A stretch of 64,000 nucleotides of DNA from Leptospira andrefontaineae (lineage in GTDB: Bacteria; Spirochaetota; Leptospiria; Leptospirales; Leptospiraceae), in the NCBI RefSeq assembly GCF_004770105.1, contig NZ_RQEY01000001.1, positions 248,001 to 312,000 of the forward strand, written 5' to 3'. The notes under the pieces are model-generated. The model had not been told where the DNA came from. It saw only the letters and a program-made list of their open reading frames with translations, and did not search any database. Both the position numbers and the translations under genes were made by a program. Shown here in pieces: positions 48,188-57,484 of this stretch (position 1 is its first letter; every line of letters begins with the position of its first letter).

Positions 48188-50326
48188 TTAACCTAAATAT
48201 TCTAAGACAACCATAGCCATGTCGTCATGAGAACTTTGTTCTTCTTGAGTGAAATGTTGGATCTTCCCGATCACTGAGTTACAAAAAAGTTCAGGCTCTA
48301 ATTCTGAAAAGTTTTTGAGAAGATCTAAAAATCTATCGTCACCGTAAAAGTCCCCTTCTCTGGATCTAGCTTCCGGAAGACCATCGGTGTACAGAATGAG
48401 TTTATCGCCCTTAGTCAATTCAGTCTTTAAGGTCTGGTAATTTGGAGTAGATAAGAACTCGTTGATCGCAATTCCTGAAGGACGATAAGTCTCATGTTTT
48501 CCATTAGATTTACGGATCAGTATTGCTTCCGGATGCCCTGCGTTTGCGATCAATATCCTTCCTGACTCAGGATAAAATGTAATCATGGTAGCAGTCACAA
48601 AATTCCCATTTAGTTTTCCCATAAGTTGGGCTCTCATTTTTGCAAGCATGTATCCAGGATCGCTTAAATAGTCGGACCAATCCGCAAGAGCCATCTTTAC
48701 CATGGCAGCCACCATCGCGGCTCCTGTTCCATGTCCGGTAACATCACAAATAAATATTCCGAGCGCCCTGCCGGTACGATCAGAGATTAGATCTACGAAA
48801 TCTCCCCCCACATGCAACATAGGAATACATCTGAATGCAATTCTTACATTATGCGCCTTCGGAAGAATGGAAGGAAGTAGAGAAAATTGGATCTTCCCCG
48901 CAATTGCAAGATCCTTTTCGATCAATTTTGCCTTTGCTTCTATATCAAGTTTTTGTTCTTCTATCGTTTTGGTTCTTTCGATCACCAAGGTTTCCAAAGA
49001 ATCATTCAAAGTTTTCTGCATTTCCAGATTTTCTTTCTGTGCTTCAAAAATCTTACGCTGCGCATCTTCTTTTTCTTTTTTGAGAATATTGATCTTATCT
49101 GCCAACGCAAATGAGAATATCAATGCAGACATGGAAGAACCGATGTACAATCCATCATCTGCCCAATTGGAAACTCCTACAAGATTCGCAAATTTTAAAA
49201 CTACAAACATTCCTGAAATACACAAGAAGCTGAATGCCAATAAGAAGTATCTAGCAGGTCTGTAATTTTTAAAAAAACAAATGGAAGCTGCGATCAAAAC
49301 TAAAGAAGGAGCAAGAATACTAAGAGCTAGACTTACTTTTACCGTAAATTCAGGAGGTAAAAACAAAGGAAAAAATATTAGAAGAGCATGGACTACCCAA
49401 GTGAAATGGAGGGAATAATTCAGATAACGATTTATATTCTCTTCCGTATTCAAAAACTTTTGCGCGAATAACACCAAGGAAGACATACATACTCCGGTAA
49501 AGACTACGTACAAATTCCTCTGCAGATCCGGATGTTCAGACCAAAGATATTGGAATCCATGTCCGGTTAGTACCAACTGTATCCCGAAAAATCCAAAAAT
49601 ATTGGTAACAAAGAACAAGTAACTGATATCTCGAGTAGATAAGAATATCAATAAATGATAAAGGATCATCACACACATGATCCCGTAATACAATCCAAGG
49701 CCTAAATTAATATCCGCATTATGATGATAGAATGTCTCAGGACTCCATACGATCAGAGGAAAAACCAAACCCCCGCTTGTGTTTAGTTTCAGATAAAAAG
49801 TACGGGTTTGTTCCGGTTGGAAATCTAATGTATAGATAAAATTTCTATGATTTACTTTCCGAACTGGATACGGAAAGGCCATCCCACTCGAATTGACTAA
49901 CTCCTGTTTGCCGGAACTATCCTCCGCAAAGAAGTCTACTCGATCTATATTCGTATAATCTATTTCTAAAATTTTTCGGATCTGTGTCTTTTCTGAGTTT
50001 TTAAGGGTAATCCTGATCCAATAATCGAAGTTAGTCTGTCCGAAGTTCAACGGATCCATATCCGATTTTTTGAATTTTCCTGAATATTCTCTCGAAGAGA
50101 CCTTCTCTATTCCTAGACCCTTATTAGAATCTTCTAAAAAGTAGACCTCAGTACTAATTCTTTTACGTTCTATTTGAGCAGATAAAGGAATGGCCTCCTC
50201 TGAAAACAAAGACGAGGCCCAAAAACATAAAATTAGAACTAAAACCCTGAATAGGTACATTGGAATACGTTTGTAGGAATATTTTACTCCTCCCTTCTTT
50301 AGGAAAGAATAAAATAGCCTTTTCAT
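48188..50326 (-). CDS. 7TM-DISM receptor with PP2C/SpoIIE phosphatase output
   Basis: 712 residues. An N-terminal signal peptide (ending near SSLFSEEA) is followed by a periplasmic 7TMR-DISMED2 domain (~50-200; FGQTNFDYWIRITLKN), then the 7TM-DISM block (~205-410; YYGIMCVMILYHLLIFLS and later), a coiled coil, and a PP2C domain (~480-712) with HVGGDFVDL, CDVTGHGTGAAMVAAM and YTDGLPEAR; the metal-binding Asp residues are present. GGGATC before ATG 50326 supports the longer start; MYLFRVLVLILCFW at 50260 is an alternative. It lies 49 bases downstream of a paralogue with a cyclase output. Confidence 0.9.
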   Translation of the reverse strand: MKRLFYSFLKKGGVKYSYKRIPMYLFRVLVLILCFWASSLFSEEAIPLSAQIERKRISTEVYFLEDSNKGLGIEKVSSREYSGKFKKSDMDPLNFGQTNFDYWIRITLKNSEKTQIRKILEIDYTNIDRVDFFAEDSSGKQELVNSSGMAFPYPVRKVNHRNFIYTLDFQPEQTRTFYLKLNTSGGLVFPLIVWSPETFYHHNADINLGLGLYYGIMCVMILYHLLIFLSTRDISYLFFVTNIFGFFGIQLVLTGHGFQYLWSEHPDLQRNLYVVFTGVCMSSLVLFAQKFLNTEENINRYLNYSLHFTWVVHALLIFFPLFLPPEFTVKVSLALSILAPSLVLIAASICFFKNYRPARYFLLAFSFLCISGMFVVLKFANLVGVSNWADDGLYIGSSMSALIFSFALADKINILKKEKEDAQRKIFEAQKENLEMQKTLNDSLETLVIERTKTIEEQKLDIEAKAKLIEKDLAIAGKIQFSLLPSILPKAHNVRIAFRCIPMLHVGGDFVDLISDRTGRALGIFICDVTGHGTGAAMVAAMVKMALADWSDYLSDPGYMLAKMRAQLMGKLNGNFVTATMITFYPESGRILIANAGHPEAILIRKSNGKHETYRPSGIAINEFLSTPNYQTLKTELTKGDKLILYTDGLPEARSREGDFYGDDRFLDLLKNFSELEPELFCNSVIGKIQHFTQEEQSSHDDMAMVVLEYLG

Positions 50327-50375
50327 GATCCCAATGGCGGATGATTTATCATAACCGGATGCCGTTCGGCAGCGG

Positions 50376-52460
50376 CTATTCTTCCACTTCTTCTAATTTA
50401 CGTTCATGAGTTACAGGGTACAAACGTTTTAAGTAAAGTTGAGTGGCCTTATCATCCGGGAATATGGAGATAACATTCTCAAACTGATGTTTGGCTTCCT
50501 CGAATGAGTTGGAGTAAAATGCCTTCACACCTTTTTCGTAGGGTTCTTTGGTTTTGAGTTTCAGATCCTGATATTGAGGTTCGTCTCCATCAAACACTTC
50601 ATAAACGGAAACAGGCTTTTGTTTACCTTTCACTTTTACTCTGTCTAAAAAGCGGAAATGGAATTTGCCGTCTTTTTTAACCTCTTCGATTGTACTTTCA
50701 CTGACTGCAATCCTGGAACCATATACTTTAGTGAGACTTTCTATCCTAGAAGCAAGGTTGACTGTATCTGAAATCACCGTACCTTCTAATCTTTCCTCCG
50801 CTCCGATCGTTCCGAGCATCAAAGAACCTGAATGTATTCCTACTCCAATCTGAATAGGAATATAACCTTGGCGATTTCTATGTTCATTATATTCTTTCAA
50901 ATATCTCTGCATTTCTACGCCGGCGGAAACTGCATCTATTACGTTTCTTTGAAATAACGCCATAATAGCATCTCCGATAAATTTATCGATAAATCCATTA
51001 TGTCTTTGGATAATAGGGCTCATCCTGCTTAAATAAGAATTAATGAAGTTGAAATTTTCAGCAGGAGTCATCTGTTCCGATAATGTAGTGAAAGAACGAA
51101 TATCGCTGAATAGCACAGCCATTTCTTTTTGGATCTGATCTCCAAGTCTCACATCCAGAATGGAGTCCTTCCCTAAATTAGCCAAAAAGTCTTTCGGAAC
51201 AAATCTAGCATACGATTCCGTGAGGATCTTTTGCATCTCCAATGTTTTTGCCTGAGCTTCTTCTTTTTCCTTCTTCATAATATTGATACGATCCGCCAAA
51301 GCGATGGAGAGAAGAATTACCTCCATAGTAGAACCCAAATATAATCCGTATTCAGTTAAGAAGGTAGAACCCAATACATTAATAAAACGAAGTACCACAA
51401 CTGTGCCGGAAACAGTGAGAACTGTGAATGCCAAAAGAAAATAACGCGCAGGACGGAACTTCTTCATAAAGCTGATCACTGTAGCGGTAGGAATAAAAAT
51501 CAAAACCGGGAGAGTCAGAACCAAAGCTAATTTTACTGTAATCTCAGGAGGTAAAACCAAAGGAGTCAACATGATGAAACCATGGGCAACAACCAGCACC
51601 TTCATGGATTTATCCAGCCATCTAGGAACATTCTCCCTTGTATTCAAAAACCTTTTTGTGAATAAAAGAACCGAGGCCATACAAATTCCGGTGAACACTA
51701 CATAAAAATTTCTTTGTAAAAAAGGAAATGCAGGCCATAAATATTGGAATCCATGGCCGGTAAGGACCAACTGAATTCCTAAAAATCCAAGAATATAACA
51801 TACATAGTAAAAATAACTCACGTCTCTTACTGAGAAGAAGATGAAAATATTATAGAGGATCATTACGATCATAACCCCATAATATAAACCTAAACCGTGT
51901 TGAACGTCCGCGTTGTATTGGGAGAATGTTTCCTTGTCCCAAAGTGTGAGCGGAATATTCAAACCACCGCTAGTCCATGTCATTAGATAATAAGTCTTTT
52001 GTTGTCCCGGGTCTAACTCGATCTGATAAACGAAGTTCCTATTCTTAAAACTTCTGGCAGAGAAAGGAAAAAGCATCCCGCTCTCTTCCTTAGAATAAGT
52101 GCCGTCCGAATTCGGTTTATAAAATTGTGCAATATCTATATTACTATAATTGATCTCCACAAGTTTAGAAACGGATTCGGGAGTATCATTTTCGAATGTT
52201 AATCGAAACCAATAATTATAATTTAATTGTCCAAAATCTAATGAATCTTTATCAGATTTAATGAATTTAGATCTTGTTTCAGGACTGGAAATGTCCTCGA
52301 ACGTTAATTTTTTTTCAGGATCTTCAAGATAGTAAACGGACTTACCCAGAGGTAATCGTTCAATATCTTTACTAACGTGGATCTTATCTTCTGCAGATAA
52401 AGATGAGCCTGCGAATAACGCTGCGAAAATGATATAGAGAATAAAACTTTTACAATTCAT
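50376..52460 (-). CDS. 7TM-DISM receptor with class III nucleotide cyclase output
   Basis: 694 residues. Signal peptide (MNCKSFILYIIFAALFAGSS); 7TMR-DISMED2 domain (FGQLNYNYWFRLTFEN); 7TM block (LGLYYGVMIVMILYNIFIFF and later); coiled coil; cyclase domain (~440-615); and a short TPR-like tail (KAFYSNSFEEAKHQFENVIS). The catalytic set looks complete: metal Asp in LFSDIRSFT and in KFIGDAIMALF, base-selecting Lys before IGD, and VNLASRIE with the transition-state Arg. It should make cAMP or cGMP; the Lys favours adenine. It precedes the PP2C paralogue in one operon. The sensory half is strongly similar between the two, evidence of tandem duplication with output exchange. Confidence 0.92.
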   Translation of the reverse strand: MNCKSFILYIIFAALFAGSSLSAEDKIHVSKDIERLPLGKSVYYLEDPEKKLTFEDISSPETRSKFIKSDKDSLDFGQLNYNYWFRLTFENDTPESVSKLVEINYSNIDIAQFYKPNSDGTYSKEESGMLFPFSARSFKNRNFVYQIELDPGQQKTYYLMTWTSGGLNIPLTLWDKETFSQYNADVQHGLGLYYGVMIVMILYNIFIFFSVRDVSYFYYVCYILGFLGIQLVLTGHGFQYLWPAFPFLQRNFYVVFTGICMASVLLFTKRFLNTRENVPRWLDKSMKVLVVAHGFIMLTPLVLPPEITVKLALVLTLPVLIFIPTATVISFMKKFRPARYFLLAFTVLTVSGTVVVLRFINVLGSTFLTEYGLYLGSTMEVILLSIALADRINIMKKEKEEAQAKTLEMQKILTESYARFVPKDFLANLGKDSILDVRLGDQIQKEMAVLFSDIRSFTTLSEQMTPAENFNFINSYLSRMSPIIQRHNGFIDKFIGDAIMALFQRNVIDAVSAGVEMQRYLKEYNEHRNRQGYIPIQIGVGIHSGSLMLGTIGAEERLEGTVISDTVNLASRIESLTKVYGSRIAVSESTIEEVKKDGKFHFRFLDRVKVKGKQKPVSVYEVFDGDEPQYQDLKLKTKEPYEKGVKAFYSNSFEEAKHQFENVISIFPDDKATQLYLKRLYPVTHERKLEEVEE

Positions 52461-52526
52461 AAATTACCAAATTTTAAACATTTATTAGATGGACATTTTT
52501 CAGATAGAACATCAGATATGTGACGA

Positions 52527-52976
52527 ATGAATCCTCAAACAATCGTCACCTCGATAGAAATCCAGGCATCCCCTGAAAAAATTTGGGGCATTTTCACCGA
52601 CTTCTCCAAGTTTCCTTCTTGGAATCCTTTTTTAAAAAGGATTCTCGGCAAACCGGTGCAAGACGGGACGATTATTGTTTTCGATTATTATTTTACGGGA
52701 GTGTATCTACCCACCAAGGCGTTGATATACGAACTCACCAATTCTAAATCCATATCTTGGAAAGGTGCCTTTCCGCTCTTTTTCAAATACATGTTTGCCG
52801 GAGATCATCGTTTCACTTTTGAAAAGATCACACCAGGTCGTACCAAATTCAGTCATACTGCGATCTTAACGGGGATTATGCCTAATGTATTTAGTTCACA
52901 TATCCAAACTGCAGTACGTAATTCACATATAAAAATGAATCAAAAATTAAAAGAGTTAAGCGAAGATAATTTCTAA
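52527..52976 (+). CDS. SRPBCC-family protein
   Basis: 149 residues, soluble. The hydrophobic ligand-pocket fold is indicated by VTSIEIQASPEKIWGIFTDF, FPSWNPFLKRI and the C-terminal helix after HIQTAVRNSH. The family includes polyketide cyclases, START-like lipid carriers and many uncharacterised proteins; the ligand cannot be told. It is divergent from the cyclase receptor and convergent, eight bases away, with the SDR of the lipid-like locus. Confidence 0.8.
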   Translation: MNPQTIVTSIEIQASPEKIWGIFTDFSKFPSWNPFLKRILGKPVQDGTIIVFDYYFTGVYLPTKALIYELTNSKSISWKGAFPLFFKYMFAGDHRFTFEKITPGRTKFSHTAILTGIMPNVFSSHIQTAVRNSHIKMNQKLKELSEDNF

Positions 52977-52984
52977 TCTTGCTA

Positions 52985-53809
52985 TCAGTCAAAAACTCCT
53001 TTTCTTTTCCATGATTCGAAATTTCGAATTCCTTTTTTAGCCATGATCGGATAGATCAAAGATAATAAAGAAGGGAATAATAACGCAACTCTCGCCAACA
53101 GACCTTGAGAATACGGCACATAGATCTCTGCCTTATCCGTTTGGATCGCTTTCCAAATTGCTTTTGCAACATCAGAAGGTGGTAAAGGTGGATTGATATA
53201 GGCCATAGGAGAACTATCTCTAGATGCCATATACTTTGTCATAGGTGATTGAATGGTTCCAGGAAGAATGGAGCTAACGCGTATTCCAATCTCTTTCCAC
53301 TCTAAATACAAACTTAAAGCAAAACCTCTAAGCGCAAATTTAGTCGCACTATAGATAGAATGATGAGGAGCTGGAACAATCCCTGCCAGAGAAGATAAGA
53401 TCACTAATTTGCCTTTCGATTTTTTAAGAGAAGGCATTCCTAATTTAGTCAATCGAATGGTTCCGATCACATTGATCCCAATTTGTTCATCTATCTCTTC
53501 CTGAGAAAGATTTTCAAATTTAGAAGGTCTCATGATCCCTGCATTATTCACAAGAACATCGATCTTTCCGAATTGTTTAATACATTCTGTGATCGCTTTT
53601 TCCGAATCTGAGGCCTTAGAAATATCACAAGGAAAAACAATATGATCTTTTCCTAATGTTTCAGCGAATTTTTTCAGATCCGAAGATTGCTTTTGCAAAT
53701 CGGTCAAAAAGAGAAGATATCCCTTTTCGGAGAGAAGGGTCGCAGTTTCTCTGCCGATCCCTCCTGCTGCTCCTGTTAGAAAAACGACTGGTCGGTTTTC
53801 CTTAGACAT
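52985..53809 (-). CDS. Short-chain dehydrogenase/reductase
   Basis: 274 residues, classical SDR. The NAD(P)-binding motif TGAAGGIG is at 12-19, NNAG at 88-91, and the catalytic Ser (139/140), Tyr153 and Lys157 are in ILSSLAG and YSATK. The C-terminal segment is hydrophobic (LLFPSLLSLIYPIMAKKG), suggesting membrane association. It begins one base after the alpha/beta hydrolase and is third in the GMC-hydrolase-SDR operon, which suggests it oxidises or reduces the same lipid substrate. Confidence 0.93.
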   Translation of the reverse strand: MSKENRPVVFLTGAAGGIGRETATLLSEKGYLLFLTDLQKQSSDLKKFAETLGKDHIVFPCDISKASDSEKAITECIKQFGKIDVLVNNAGIMRPSKFENLSQEEIDEQIGINVIGTIRLTKLGMPSLKKSKGKLVILSSLAGIVPAPHHSIYSATKFALRGFALSLYLEWKEIGIRVSSILPGTIQSPMTKYMASRDSSPMAYINPPLPPSDVAKAIWKAIQTDKAEIYVPYSQGLLARVALLFPSLLSLIYPIMAKKGIRNFESWKRKGVFD

Positions 53810-53810
53810 T

Positions 53811-55643
53811 TTATCCTTTTTTCACTCCGTTGGAATTCTTACGTAGGAACTCCACTATCCTAGGGAACACGTCCTTATCGCTCTTTTTCCCCATCAGAGT
53901 GTCCTGATGGCCATAACCCTCGGCGATGAACAGTTCGTTTTTATTTCCCGGATTCAAACGATTTAACGTTTCGTAAGCAATAATATTAGAATCTTTGAAT
54001 ACCTTATTCTGATCACCGGTCATAAACAGTACCGGAGTTTTGATATCAGAAGCCTTATCTAGATAATTGTTTGGCAAGGAATTATAACGAGCATCCGTAG
54101 GAGTATACTTGATCATAGCCTTGCGACCAACAGCTTTCCTGATATGTCTATAATAGTTCATAGAAGTTGCCCCGAACAGGTCGCCAACCCTTCTATGGGT
54201 TATATCCGGAAGATTCGCATGCTCATAACAAGCCGGCCATCCGGTCCCCCACATTAAACTCAGCATATGACAAGCAGGCTCATCACATTCATGATGGAAT
54301 AAACTTACAAATCTGGACAATAGTTTTCCAGAAGCTAAACCCGGAAGATAATACCAACGTGGATTCACATTCGGAAATCTGAAAACGGACTCCATCAAAA
54401 AAGGAGAGAACGCTAATTTGATCTTAGACCAAGTAGGCACATTAGGAGTGAGAGATACACTATTGGAGACAACGCTAGTCACTCCATCAATCTTTCCTCC
54501 GAATAAGCTCATGAAGAAGGAGATAGATCCGACACAATGTACAACAAAGTGGATCCTTTTTCCGGAACCTACTGCGTCTCTTACCACCTTTAAAGCGGCA
54601 GGTACATCATAAAGAGCGATATCATCTAAAGTATATCGATGAGGAAAAAGATTATAATTAAAACGTAAACTTCCTCTCCAATCAAAACTCCAAACATCAG
54701 TAAACCCATTCTCATGCAGGTAGGTCACAAGATTTTTATGCTCCGGCATAACGAACATATCCGTAGAAGTAGTAAGTCCATGCATGAGAACTACGACGTC
54801 CTTGCTCTCCTTCTTCTGAAAACGTACTAGATTAAGTGAAATTTTGTCTTCTGTCGTAAAAGGATGAAAAGTGACTTTAGAATTTTTAACTCCATCCAAT
54901 GTGAATACAGGGATATCTCTTTCTCTCCATAATTCAGGCTCTGCTTTCCTGAATTGGGCTCCGTAGATTTCCCAAAGGTTTCCCATGAACAATTCACCGA
55001 ATCTAAATAGCGCATCTTTCCTTTCAGAAAAAGTGCGACCATTCGACTTGAAAGTCGTCATTTGTTTAATAAAATCTTTTTCTAATATATGCAGGATACC
55101 TTTAGCGAGAACTTTCGCCTTAGGTTCCGCTTTTTCATCCACGAATCCTTCATATACGGTTGTATAAAGTGTAGAAGTGTCTCTCCAGATATTTAAAATG
55201 CCGTCGTCTACTACCTTCTTGAATCCGTTTAAAGTGATCTTCTTTCCTGCTTTGTTCTTTAAAAACAAACGGTATTTCATATGTTTTTCGTTGGCGGAAG
55301 GTTTTCCATAATCCACAAAACAGTTAAAGACACCTTTTTCTACTTCGAATCTTCCACCCAATGGCTGACATTCTACCCAACCGATCGCTTCTCCAGTTTC
55401 ATCCGGATCATACACAAAAAACTGGGTATCAGGAACTCGGATCGTTAGGTGAAACATCAGATAGTTTCCTGCCTTCTTCCCCGCAGCATAATCTTCTTGG
55501 TAATTAAAAGATCCAGGCATGGAAACGAAACCTTTCATTTCCTCTGTGAATTCCAAACTTACCGGATGAGAATTGACTCCTGTTTTGCCTAACTTAGATT
55601 TGCCGGCATTTTTTTTTGATTTATTTTTCGTCGCTGTAGCCAA
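53811..55643 (-). CDS. Alpha/beta hydrolase of the type associated with GMC oxidoreductases
   Basis: 610 residues. The start is a TTG at 55643, with AGGA seven bases upstream; it begins nine bases after the GMC stop. The first ~25 residues are basic. Residues ~30-250 form a separate domain found in proteins annotated next to cholesterol-oxidase-like GMC enzymes. The alpha/beta hydrolase fold follows: oxyanion LMHGLTTS (~288), nucleophile elbow VHCVGS with Cys370 at the usual Ser position, an acid in FMTGDQNK and the late His in GYGHQDT. Probably an ester or thioester hydrolase acting on a lipid. In some other bacteria the oxidase and the hydrolase are, to my recollection, fused into one protein. 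Confidence 0.82.
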   Translation of the reverse strand: MATATKNKSKKNAGKSKLGKTGVNSHPVSLEFTEEMKGFVSMPGSFNYQEDYAAGKKAGNYLMFHLTIRVPDTQFFVYDPDETGEAIGWVECQPLGGRFEVEKGVFNCFVDYGKPSANEKHMKYRLFLKNKAGKKITLNGFKKVVDDGILNIWRDTSTLYTTVYEGFVDEKAEPKAKVLAKGILHILEKDFIKQMTTFKSNGRTFSERKDALFRFGELFMGNLWEIYGAQFRKAEPELWRERDIPVFTLDGVKNSKVTFHPFTTEDKISLNLVRFQKKESKDVVVLMHGLTTSTDMFVMPEHKNLVTYLHENGFTDVWSFDWRGSLRFNYNLFPHRYTLDDIALYDVPAALKVVRDAVGSGKRIHFVVHCVGSISFFMSLFGGKIDGVTSVVSNSVSLTPNVPTWSKIKLAFSPFLMESVFRFPNVNPRWYYLPGLASGKLLSRFVSLFHHECDEPACHMLSLMWGTGWPACYEHANLPDITHRRVGDLFGATSMNYYRHIRKAVGRKAMIKYTPTDARYNSLPNNYLDKASDIKTPVLFMTGDQNKVFKDSNIIAYETLNRLNPGNKNELFIAEGYGHQDTLMGKKSDKDVFPRIVEFLRKNSNGVKKG

Positions 55644-55652
55644 TCGAATATC

Positions 55653-57380
55653 CTACCTTAAACTTGCATTCGGCTTCTTGCCTGTAATACCTTCCGCAAC
55701 CATTTCCGAAAGAGCAGAAATAGTCATTGAAGGGTTCGCCCCCACTGCGGTAGGCAATAAGCTACCATCCGCAACATATAAACCTTCGTAACCGAAAACC
55801 TTACCGAAAGTTTTAGGATCAGAAGAACAAACTCCCGAATTTGCAGAAGGTCCCAAAACACAACCGCCCAGAGGGTGGACAGTAACGTTATTACGGACCG
55901 GCCAAGAATAAGTCGGCATCGGGAATCGGGTTTTTGCGTCGGTGAATTTCGCGAACCTTTTGTTCACATCCATTATGGTATTATAAAGTGTTAAATTCTC
56001 TTTTTGGGGCCATTGGATCTGAAGGTTTCCTTTTTTATCCAGATACATCTTCCCGTCGGAACTATCTATCCCCATACACAGAAGAACTGCGGAAGTGTAA
56101 GAAAGATCTCCTTTCAGAGCTTCGCTTAGAAGAAATCCAACTCTACCGAAAATTTTACCGCTTATGATACTCTTGAATAGCTCTCCGATAAAATGGAAGA
56201 CATACTTCAATTTAAAGATAATAGGGATAGCGCCCGAAACAAAATAAGAAGCAAATACCGGATAACTTGCGTCTTCCAATAAGAATGCCTTTTTAGAATC
56301 GAAACTGGAGAATAAATTATAATCCGTATACTGAGTGATGACTGGACCATAATTCGGATCCGCTGGCTTCTTCCCCTTAGCTGCAAAAGAAAGAAAATCG
56401 CCATTTCCTGAAAATTGAGTCCCCAGTTTATCCGAGATCTTAGACAGAGTCTTAAACTTTGTTTTACATTTGAGTAGAAGTTCCGTAGATCCCAAAGTCC
56501 CGGCAGAAACCACGATCCGCTTCGTATCTGCAAAAGATTCGGAGGGATTTCCATTTTGTAAGTTCAGATAATGGACCCTAAAGCCGTGTTCTCCTGATTG
56601 AGAAGGATCTTCCTCTCCTTTCTTATTCAAAGGAACAATCTTAGTAGCAAGATGTTCCGTTTTGATCTCTGCCTTATTTGAATGCCTTGCTACAAAAAGA
56701 TAATTCAGGTCCAGAGTGTTCTTAGAATGGGTATTACATCCTACATCACATTCTGCACAATAAGTACAAGAAGTTTGGACTGCTCCGAAGCGGTTCTTTT
56801 CTTGAACTCCTATAGGAGTAGGTTTTCTAAAATCGTTCCCAAAGAACACATTGATGTCTGCCCTTTTGGAAACCCTGGATTCATGTTTAGCAAAATGTTC
56901 GTATAATTCCGTACGAACTACTTTACGTCTATCTTCTCCGGTATCGGGAATCGGTCTTGAACCTAAGATATCTTTTACTATTTTATAATAAGGTTTTAAA
57001 TGTTTCTTTTTAATAGTTTCCGGCCAGCGATGATCGAAAATATGATCAGGTGGCTCCAAAAACACGTTTGCATAGATCAAAGAACCTCCGCCTAAACCGG
57101 CGGAAAGAACTACATCAAGTTTCGGATAATTACGAATATCGAATAATCCAGTTTGTCTGCCTGCTCTTTTGAACTTAGAAGATCTAGGAATAGGACCTTC
57201 TTCAGGAATATTCCAGAAGTTTTTGGACATTCCTTCCGGAGATCTAGGAAAAGATCCTTTAGGATATTCTTTCCCTCGTTCGAGTACTAAAACTTTGCCT
57301 GGCCATTTCTTAGATAAACGACAGGCATTGATCGAACCGCCGAATCCGGTTCCGATTATTATAGCCTCGTAAAGTTTCAA
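55653..57380 (-). CDS. GMC oxidoreductase, cholesterol-oxidase-like
   Basis: 575 residues. The start is TTG at 57380, fixed by a perfect AGGAGG five bases upstream. The FAD-binding motif GTGFGGSINACRLS is at about 11-24, then VLERGKEYP and the GMC signature GLGGGSLIYANVFL. A Cys cluster CTYCAECDVGC (about 211-221) follows, resembling a four-Cys iron-sulfur or zinc site. The C-terminus carries the catalytic His in VHPLGGCVLG and an Asn in GANPSMTISAL. FAD-dependent oxidation of a sterol-like or other alcohol is expected; most bacteria make no cholesterol, so the real substrate may be a host or diet sterol or a hopanoid-like lipid. First gene of the operon. Confidence 0.88.
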   Translation of the reverse strand: MKLYEAIIIGTGFGGSINACRLSKKWPGKVLVLERGKEYPKGSFPRSPEGMSKNFWNIPEEGPIPRSSKFKRAGRQTGLFDIRNYPKLDVVLSAGLGGGSLIYANVFLEPPDHIFDHRWPETIKKKHLKPYYKIVKDILGSRPIPDTGEDRRKVVRTELYEHFAKHESRVSKRADINVFFGNDFRKPTPIGVQEKNRFGAVQTSCTYCAECDVGCNTHSKNTLDLNYLFVARHSNKAEIKTEHLATKIVPLNKKGEEDPSQSGEHGFRVHYLNLQNGNPSESFADTKRIVVSAGTLGSTELLLKCKTKFKTLSKISDKLGTQFSGNGDFLSFAAKGKKPADPNYGPVITQYTDYNLFSSFDSKKAFLLEDASYPVFASYFVSGAIPIIFKLKYVFHFIGELFKSIISGKIFGRVGFLLSEALKGDLSYTSAVLLCMGIDSSDGKMYLDKKGNLQIQWPQKENLTLYNTIMDVNKRFAKFTDAKTRFPMPTYSWPVRNNVTVHPLGGCVLGPSANSGVCSSDPKTFGKVFGYEGLYVADGSLLPTAVGANPSMTISALSEMVAEGITGKKPNASLR

Positions 57381-57484
57381 GCAGCCCTCCTAACGTCGAA
57401 AAATCTACTTATTTGCCGTATTTACCTAAAAATAGCAATAATTAATTGATTTTATTAACGTTTTTTGAATGATTCACATCCTAA

